Shown here: positions 7,630 to 11,060 of the stretch, one piece after another
How the letters are laid out: each line of letters starts with the position of its first letter
Position numbering within the stretch: the stretch's first letter is position 1
DNA from: Oscillospiraceae bacterium
GTDB lineage: Bacteria > Bacillota > Clostridia > Oscillospirales > QAMX01
NCBI GenBank assembly: GCA_902772625.1
Contig: CACYBP010000185.1
Location: 1-11,060 of the forward strand
DNA: 11,060 nt
Direction: 5' to 3'
Program-made: the position numbers and the translations under genes
The notes under the pieces: generated by a model
Seen by the model: the letters and a program-made list of their open reading frames with translations, nothing else
Told to the model about the DNA's origin: nothing
The model's database searches: none

Positions 7630-7655
7630 TCCGGTGCTTTTGGGGAAACGCGGGC

Positions 7656-8327
7656 TTACTTCTTGTTTTCGCTGAGGAACTTGTAGCAGAGGGCCGCCAG
7701 AGCGCCGCCGGCGAGAGGAGCGACGATGAAGACCCAGACGTTTGCCAGGGGAGCTCCGCCCACGAAGAGCGCGGGACCGAAGGAGCGCGCCGGGTTCACC
7801 GAGGTGCCGGTGAAGGCGATGCCGAGGACGTGCACGAGGGTCAGGGAGAGACCGATCACAAGCCCGGCCACCGCGCCGTTTTCGACCTTCGAGGTGACGC
7901 CCAGAATGGCCAGAACGAACACGAAGGTCAGAATGACCTCGATCACGAGCGACCCCAGGATATTGTCGTTCCAGAGACCGTTGGCGCCCAGCCCGCTGTC
8001 CTTGCCCAGAAAAGCCATGAGCGCCGCGGCGCCCAGGATCGCGCCGGCGAACTGCGAGACCACGTATCCCGCAAAGTCCTTCAGCGAAAGCTTTCCGGTG
8101 ATCAGCATGGCGATGGAAACGGCGGGATTGATGTGGCATCCGGAGATGTTGCCGATGGAATAGGCCATGGCCACGATGACAAGACCGAAGGCGAGGGCGG
8201 TGAGGAAATACCCTGATCCGCCGGGATTCGCGGCGTCGCATTTCGTCACGACGGCGGTGCCGCAGGCGAAGAACACCAGCACGAAGGTGCCGATGCATTC
8301 CGCCAGATACTTTTTGAAGCTCTGCAT
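7656..8327 (-). CDS. aqpZ: Aquaporin Z-type water channel (MIP family)
   Basis: Integral membrane channel of 223 residues with the expected internal two-fold repeat. The two NPA boxes are in SGCHINPAVS (NPA 67-69) and TSVNPARSFGP (NPA 178-180). Hydrophobic segments are visible near 9-28, 40-58, 86-106, 127-146, 153-172 and 194-214, fitting six membrane helices. Aligned by eye with E. coli AqpZ, the selectivity filter would be Phe47, His166, Thr175 and Arg181. This is the narrow water-selective combination rather than the glycerol-facilitator type. The ATG at 8327 has a near-perfect AAGGAGGAG ribosome binding site. It lies 50 bp downstream of the S24-regulator gene without a recognisable promoter, so the two may be co-transcribed. 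The gene ends at the shared terminator. Confidence 0.94.
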   Translation of the reverse strand: MQSFKKYLAECIGTFVLVFFACGTAVVTKCDAANPGGSGYFLTALAFGLVIVAMAYSIGNISGCHINPAVSIAMLITGKLSLKDFAGYVVSQFAGAILGAAALMAFLGKDSGLGANGLWNDNILGSLVIEVILTFVFVLAILGVTSKVENGAVAGLVIGLSLTLVHVLGIAFTGTSVNPARSFGPALFVGGAPLANVWVFIVAPLAGGALAALCYKFLSENKK

Positions 8328-8346
8328 GAAAACTCCTCCTTAATAA

Positions 8347-8359
8347 CGGCCTCCGGCCG
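8347..8359 (-). other. Hairpin between the S24-regulator gene and the aquaporin gene
   Basis: A perfect inverted repeat, CGGCC-3 nt-GGCCG, followed on the minus strand by TTATTAA and then the aquaporin ribosome binding site. With only a 5-bp stem and an interrupted U-run it could be a leaky terminator or attenuator that reduces readthrough from the regulator gene. No credible -35/-10 pair was found in the rest of this 50-bp gap. Confidence 0.35.
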
Positions 8360-8377
8360 CAGAATACAAAAGAAGAT

Positions 8378-9016
8378 TCAGAAAAGCGCGCGAAGCTCCA
8401 CGATCTTACCGATCACCCGCACCGGGATGCGTTTGATATCCTCGGCGCTGTAAAAGACCGGACGGAAGAAGGGGGAATTGCTGGAAAGCAGATAACCGCC
8501 CCGTTCGGTTTCCAGGTGCTTGATGGTCAGCATGCTTCCGCCGATGGAGATCAGGGCCAGGGAGCCCGATTCCACCTCGTCCTGACGGAGGATCACCACG
8601 TAATCGTTTTCCAGGATCCGGGGCTTCATGGAGTTGTCAAAGACCCGCATCATGAATTTTTCGCCCACCCGGGCGATCTCCGGCGTGACGTCCTCTTTTT
8701 CGTAAACGATGCGCTCGTAGGCGCGGGGATCGGCCTGAGAAGCGGGGGAGGGAGAGGTTCCCGCAGCGGGGACCTCCCCGCCGTCCGCGGCGGCCGGATC
8801 CGCGGGTGAAGGCGCCTTTTCGTCGTACTGGTCGTAACCGAGGATGAAGCCGATGGAGGCCTCCAGTACCTCGGAAAGCCGCACGAGCTTCCCGGAGGCG
8901 GGGAACTTCCGCCCGTTCTCCCAATCGCTGACCGTGGGCTGGGAAACGCCCATCAGGGCGGCGAATTCCACCTGACCGATGTGTTTTTGTTTGCGAAGCA
9001 TGCGGATCCTGTTCAT
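8378..9016 (-). CDS. XRE-family HTH transcriptional regulator with a C-terminal S24 (LexA/CI-type) peptidase domain
   Basis: A 212-residue repressor-like protein. The N-terminal helix-turn-helix (HTH_3 type) spans about residues 1-60, with the turn region IGQVEFAALMGVSQPTVSDW (13-32). A Pro/Ala/Ser-rich flexible linker covers about 66-98. The C-terminal S24 domain follows: FDNSMKP carries the likely catalytic Ser129 and LTIKHLE carries Lys166, 37 residues later, the same separation as the LexA Ser-Lys dyad. An Ala-Gly pair in the linker (85-86) is a possible self-cleavage site, 44 residues before the Ser, so further away than in LexA. Cleavage and any link to DNA damage are unproven. The ATG at 9016 has AAAAGGGG 6 nt upstream; longer versions starting at TTG codons lack support. 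It is divergent from the SNF2 gene, whose promoter it may control along with its own. Confidence 0.9.
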   Translation of the reverse strand: MNRIRMLRKQKHIGQVEFAALMGVSQPTVSDWENGRKFPASGKLVRLSEVLEASIGFILGYDQYDEKAPSPADPAAADGGEVPAAGTSPSPASQADPRAYERIVYEKEDVTPEIARVGEKFMMRVFDNSMKPRILENDYVVILRQDEVESGSLALISIGGSMLTIKHLETERGGYLLSSNSPFFRPVFYSAEDIKRIPVRVIGKIVELRALF

Positions 9017-9054
9017 AAAACGCCCCTTTTCTGGTAATGGGAAACTGCTCCGGA

Positions 9055-9071
9055 GCCGGACGCCGTCCGGC
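9055..9071 (-). other. Hairpin in the S24-regulator leader
   Basis: A perfect 7-bp inverted repeat with a 3-nt loop (GCCGGAC-GCC-GTCCGGC on the plus strand), about 40 nt upstream of the regulator start codon and inside its predicted untranslated leader. It is not followed by a T-run, so it is more likely an mRNA structure than a terminator. Confidence 0.45.
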
Positions 9072-9096
9072 CTTGTTGCTTTTGATCCGGTGCGAA

Positions 9097-9117
9097 AAAG
9101 TGAAAACAAAGTGAAAA
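9097..9117. repeat. Two tandem copies of AAAGTGAAAA, period 11 bp
   Basis: AAAGTGAAAA occurs at 9097-9106 and again at 9108-9117, separated by one base. On the minus strand this is a repeated TTTTCACTTT within the regulator leader, about 55-75 nt downstream of the predicted start. It could be a protein-binding direct repeat with same-face spacing, or an unstructured pyrimidine-rich leader segment. Confidence 0.6.
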
Positions 9118-9177
9118 ATCGCCGGTAAATCCGGGGATCGCGGGGATTGTATCAACGTGCTCGCGGATTACAAAAGC

Positions 9178-9206
9178 ATTATATAACGAACCGCTATATT
9201 TGTCAA
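9178..9206 (-). promoter_or_regulatory. Perfect consensus sigma70 promoter for the S24-regulator gene
   Basis: On the minus strand, TTGACA (9206-9201) and TATAAT (9183-9178) are both exact, with the optimal 17-bp spacer. The predicted start is near 9171, giving a leader of about 155 nt to the ATG at 9016. Such an ideal promoter for a regulator fits a gene held down by autorepression. Confidence 0.88.
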
Positions 9207-9219
9207 GAATTAACTCTTG
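9204..9219. promoter_or_regulatory. Candidate operator: 16-bp near-palindrome between divergent promoters
   Basis: CAAGAATTAACTCTTG has two-fold symmetry at 14 of 16 positions; only the sixth base pair from each end mismatches. It overlaps the last 3 bases of the minus-strand -35 (9201-9206) and the first 3 bases of the plus-strand -35 (9217-9222). A dimeric HTH protein bound here would block both promoters. The adjacent S24 regulator is the obvious candidate, by inference. It does not match the Gram-positive LexA box. Confidence 0.6.
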
Positions 9220-9244
9220 CAAATCGCGGAAAGAGTGCTATAAT
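9217..9244 (+). promoter_or_regulatory. Promoter for the SNF2-family helicase gene
   Basis: TTGCAA (9217-9222, four of six) and an exact TATAAT (9239-9244) are separated by 16 bp. The predicted start near 9251 leaves a leader of about 70 nt before the ATG at 9321. The weaker -35 than in the opposing promoter suggests lower basal output. Confidence 0.72.
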
Positions 9245-9320
9245 ATAAATAATCGTGTTTCCGTGCGTAAAAACCGGAGCGCGGATCAAAGAGAAACAAA
9301 AACAAGGATGCAAAAACCGT

Positions 9321-11060
9321 ATGGAATCTGATGGAATCCTCCGGCTGGTCCATTGCAATCTGGGACATACCGTGGACGCGCTTTCTTCCCTGAACAGGAA
9401 CCGGGGAGAGGCAATTTACAAGAGCGGAGCCGTTTTGCTCTGCGAAATATTCAACGAAGGACAGAAAAGCCTGCGCGTGGACGCCAAGGTCCAGGGTGGG
9501 GTCAGACTGCCCTATAACGTCGTACTGCGCTTCAACGAAAAGGGAGAATTGACCGACCGGTTCTGCAACTGTCCGGCCTTTGCCAAATCCGGCGCCAGAG
9601 GCGTCCGGTCGGGAGCGCCGGTGTGCAAACACTGTGCCGCGGTGCTTTATCAGATGCTTCGCGACATCAAATCCTGCCGGATCACCGGGGCCAAGCGCAC
9701 CGAGGATCCCATGGCGGAGCTGGAAAAGCTTCTGGAAGAATACTCTCCCGACACCGAACGGAAGGTCCGCACCGACCTTCCCGGCGCACGCATGATCGAA
9801 AAGCTGGAAAGAGAAAACACCGTTTCGGAGATGCTTCCGCTGGTACCCAGAGATCTCGCGGTGACGCCGCTGGTCACCTTTGACCGCGGCGACCGGTTCT
9901 ATCTGGAATTCACCGTGGGCAACACCCGGCAGTACATCGTGCGCGACGTGGTGGCCTTCGGCAGAGCCTATCTCAACCACGGCGTAATCGAATTCGGAAA
10001 AGGCCTGACGGTGTTCTTCGACGACGCCTGCTTCGACGAAAGATCCCGCGCGCTTCTGCGCTTCGTGGCGGGCCTTTCGGAAAAGGAAAAGCAGTATTCC
10101 GACCGCACCACCGTTCAATCCCCGGCCGACGCCCGCAGGATCTTCGTCCCCAACGCCGAGATGGGCCGGTTCATCGCGCTTTTCGACGGCGCAAAGCTTT
10201 CCTACCGCGGCCTCCGGGAGGGGATCAAGACCGTTACGGTCCACAACGGCACCCCGCCGGTGACCTTCCGCGCCGAAAAGATGAGCGACGGGATCCGGCT
10301 TTCCCACGATCTGCCGCCCTTCCGCCTGGCGGAGGATCTTCTGACGCCCGGCCTCACGGTGGTGGCTGAGGGAGAGGGAGAAAACGCCGACATGTATTAC
10401 GCCTCGGGGCGCACCGGGGAGATCCTGGGAGCCGTCCTGGACGCCTTCCGCCGCAACACCAATCAAAGCCTGCTGCAGTTTTCCTCCGACGCCCAGTCCA
10501 AGCTTCGGCGCTACGTCCTTCCCAGACTCAAAAACATCGGCAGACTGGAAAGCAACCTGAACGATTCCCGCGGCTCCAAGAACCGCCTGAAGCTGAAAAG
10601 CGCGGTCTACATCGACCGGGTGGTGGAGAACCAGGAAATGCTCACCGCGTCGGTCAAGTTCCGCTACGGAGAGCATGAGTTCAGCGCCTATGCCCGGGAG
10701 ACCTCTCTGGCCTCCGCCCGGATCCCGCGGGACACCGTGGGGGAAATGAAGATCCTCTATCTTCTCCGGGAAAAAGGCTTTTACAACGACGCCCAGAGCA
10801 GGATGGTCCTGGTGGGGGAGGAACGGATCTACGATTTCCTCGCCGAAAGCGTCTCCTCTCTGAAGCCCTTTGCCGAGGTCTTCGTCACCGACGCGGTGAA
10901 GAAGATCGGCATCCGCCATCCCAAGGCCCCCACGGTGCGGGTCAAGCTCAACGGCGGACTTCTGGAAATGACAGTGAACGGGGATCTGCCCGCCGACAAG
11001 ATCGGCGAGATCCTTTCGGCCTATCGCGACAAAAAGAAATACTACCGCCTGGAGGACGGA
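9321..11060 (+). CDS. SWIM zinc-finger SNF2-family helicase, N-terminal part (3' end cut off by window edge)
   Basis: An open frame of 580 codons continues past the right edge. The N-terminus carries a SWIM zinc finger with CxC (Cys82, Cys84) and CxH (Cys102, His104) 17 residues apart, in the contexts FCNCPAF and VCKHCAA. The following long region (about 180-580) resembles the bacterial SNF2-associated domain (PF08455 type). Landmarks are AVYIDRV near 428-434, the FRYGEHEF block near 448, and KKYYRLEDG at the edge, which in this family lies just before the SNF2 ATPase core. The ATPase motifs would be off-window, so helicase or translocase function is inferred from domain architecture. The ATG at 9321 is preceded by AAGGA with a long 12-nt spacer. 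The in-frame GTG at 9255 lies almost at the transcription start and is unlikely. Full-length relatives have roughly 1000-1100 residues. Confidence 0.88.
   Translation, partial: MESDGILRLVHCNLGHTVDALSSLNRNRGEAIYKSGAVLLCEIFNEGQKSLRVDAKVQGGVRLPYNVVLRFNEKGELTDRFCNCPAFAKSGARGVRSGAPVCKHCAAVLYQMLRDIKSCRITGAKRTEDPMAELEKLLEEYSPDTERKVRTDLPGARMIEKLERENTVSEMLPLVPRDLAVTPLVTFDRGDRFYLEFTVGNTRQYIVRDVVAFGRAYLNHGVIEFGKGLTVFFDDACFDERSRALLRFVAGLSEKEKQYSDRTTVQSPADARRIFVPNAEMGRFIALFDGAKLSYRGLREGIKTVTVHNGTPPVTFRAEKMSDGIRLSHDLPPFRLAEDLLTPGLTVVAEGEGENADMYYASGRTGEILGAVLDAFRRNTNQSLLQFSSDAQSKLRRYVLPRLKNIGRLESNLNDSRGSKNRLKLKSAVYIDRVVENQEMLTASVKFRYGEHEFSAYARETSLASARIPRDTVGEMKILYLLREKGFYNDAQSRMVLVGEERIYDFLAESVSSLKPFAEVFVTDAVKKIGIRHPKAPTVRVKLNGGLLEMTVNGDLPADKIGEILSAYRDKKKYYRLEDG

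Larger units (their letters stand above)
9017..9320. other. 304-bp divergent regulatory region between the S24 regulator and the SNF2 gene
   Basis: No gene is supported here. Small open frames lack ribosome binding sites or start upstream of the promoters. The region is AT-rich relative to the window, especially 9160-9260. It holds back-to-back promoters with a palindrome between them, a leader of about 155 nt for the regulator with a hairpin and an 11-bp-period direct repeat, and a leader of about 70 nt for the SNF2 gene. Confidence 0.8.

Noticed and set aside
9178..9200. LexA/SOS box near the S24-regulator promoter
   Set aside because: CGAAC occurs here, but the second half-site GTTCG/GTTYG is missing at the required spacing.
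9308..9331. Seven-codon upstream frame (ATG to TGA) overlapping the SNF2 start
   Set aside because: It has no Shine-Dalgarno at workable spacing; AAGG directly abuts the ATG. It is more likely that AAGGA serves the ATG at 9321.
9210..10919. 569-codon minus-strand open frame opposite the SNF2 gene
   Set aside because: The plus strand encodes the SWIM motif and SNF2-associated domain in an unbroken frame. The antisense frame ends at the divergent promoters and matches no family I recognise.
9321..11060. Phage-defence helicase island (for example DISARM-like)
   Set aside because: SWIM-SNF2 proteins with the SNF2-associated domain are common chromosomal genes in Bacillota. No methyltransferase, nuclease or other defence partner is adjacent in the window.

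Overview
The window is a compact, GC-rich stretch of bacterial chromosome. Low-GC, consensus-like sigma70 promoters and AAGGAGG-type ribosome binding sites stand out against the coding DNA. The gene content (EcfA1/EcfA2 ATPases, the UPF0210/UPF0237 pair, a class II GalT, a SWIM-type SNF2 helicase and a HTH-S24 repressor-like protein) points to a member of the Bacillota, most likely a high-GC Clostridia lineage. That placement is an inference from family distribution. No phylogenetic marker, rRNA or tRNA is present.

Layout. Positions 1-4075 lie on the minus strand. In transcription order they hold a small ACT-domain protein (UPF0237), its usual partner UPF0210, then a strong promoter, a class I SAM-dependent methyltransferase, ecfA1, and ecfA2, which runs off the left edge. 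At 4076-4225 a divergent intergenic region carries one sigma70-like promoter per strand. Positions 4226-7580 run on the plus strand: a two-part serine hydrolase of the beta-lactamase fold, then galT. GalT has its own perfect-hexamer promoter, embedded in the last codons and stop codon of the hydrolase gene. A 13-bp GC-rich hairpin at 7600-7629 separates galT from a convergent minus-strand pair: an AqpZ-type aquaporin and, upstream of it, a HTH/S24 regulator. A 304-bp divergent region (9017-9320) follows. To its right a plus-strand SWIM/SNF2-family helicase starts and runs off the right edge.

How the parts may work together. The ACT protein and UPF0210 are a recurrent gene pair. The two Ecf ATPases would power a vitamin or metal importer with a transmembrane EcfT encoded off-window. 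GalT belongs to the Leloir galactose pathway, but no galK or galE is visible. The most suggestive regulatory structure is the divergent S24-regulator/SNF2-helicase region. A 14-of-16 palindrome sits between the two opposing promoters and overlaps both -35 boxes, as expected of an operator controlling both genes. I see no CRISPR array, insertion sequence, prophage or clear defence island. Most of the window looks like ordinary core or housekeeping chromosome.
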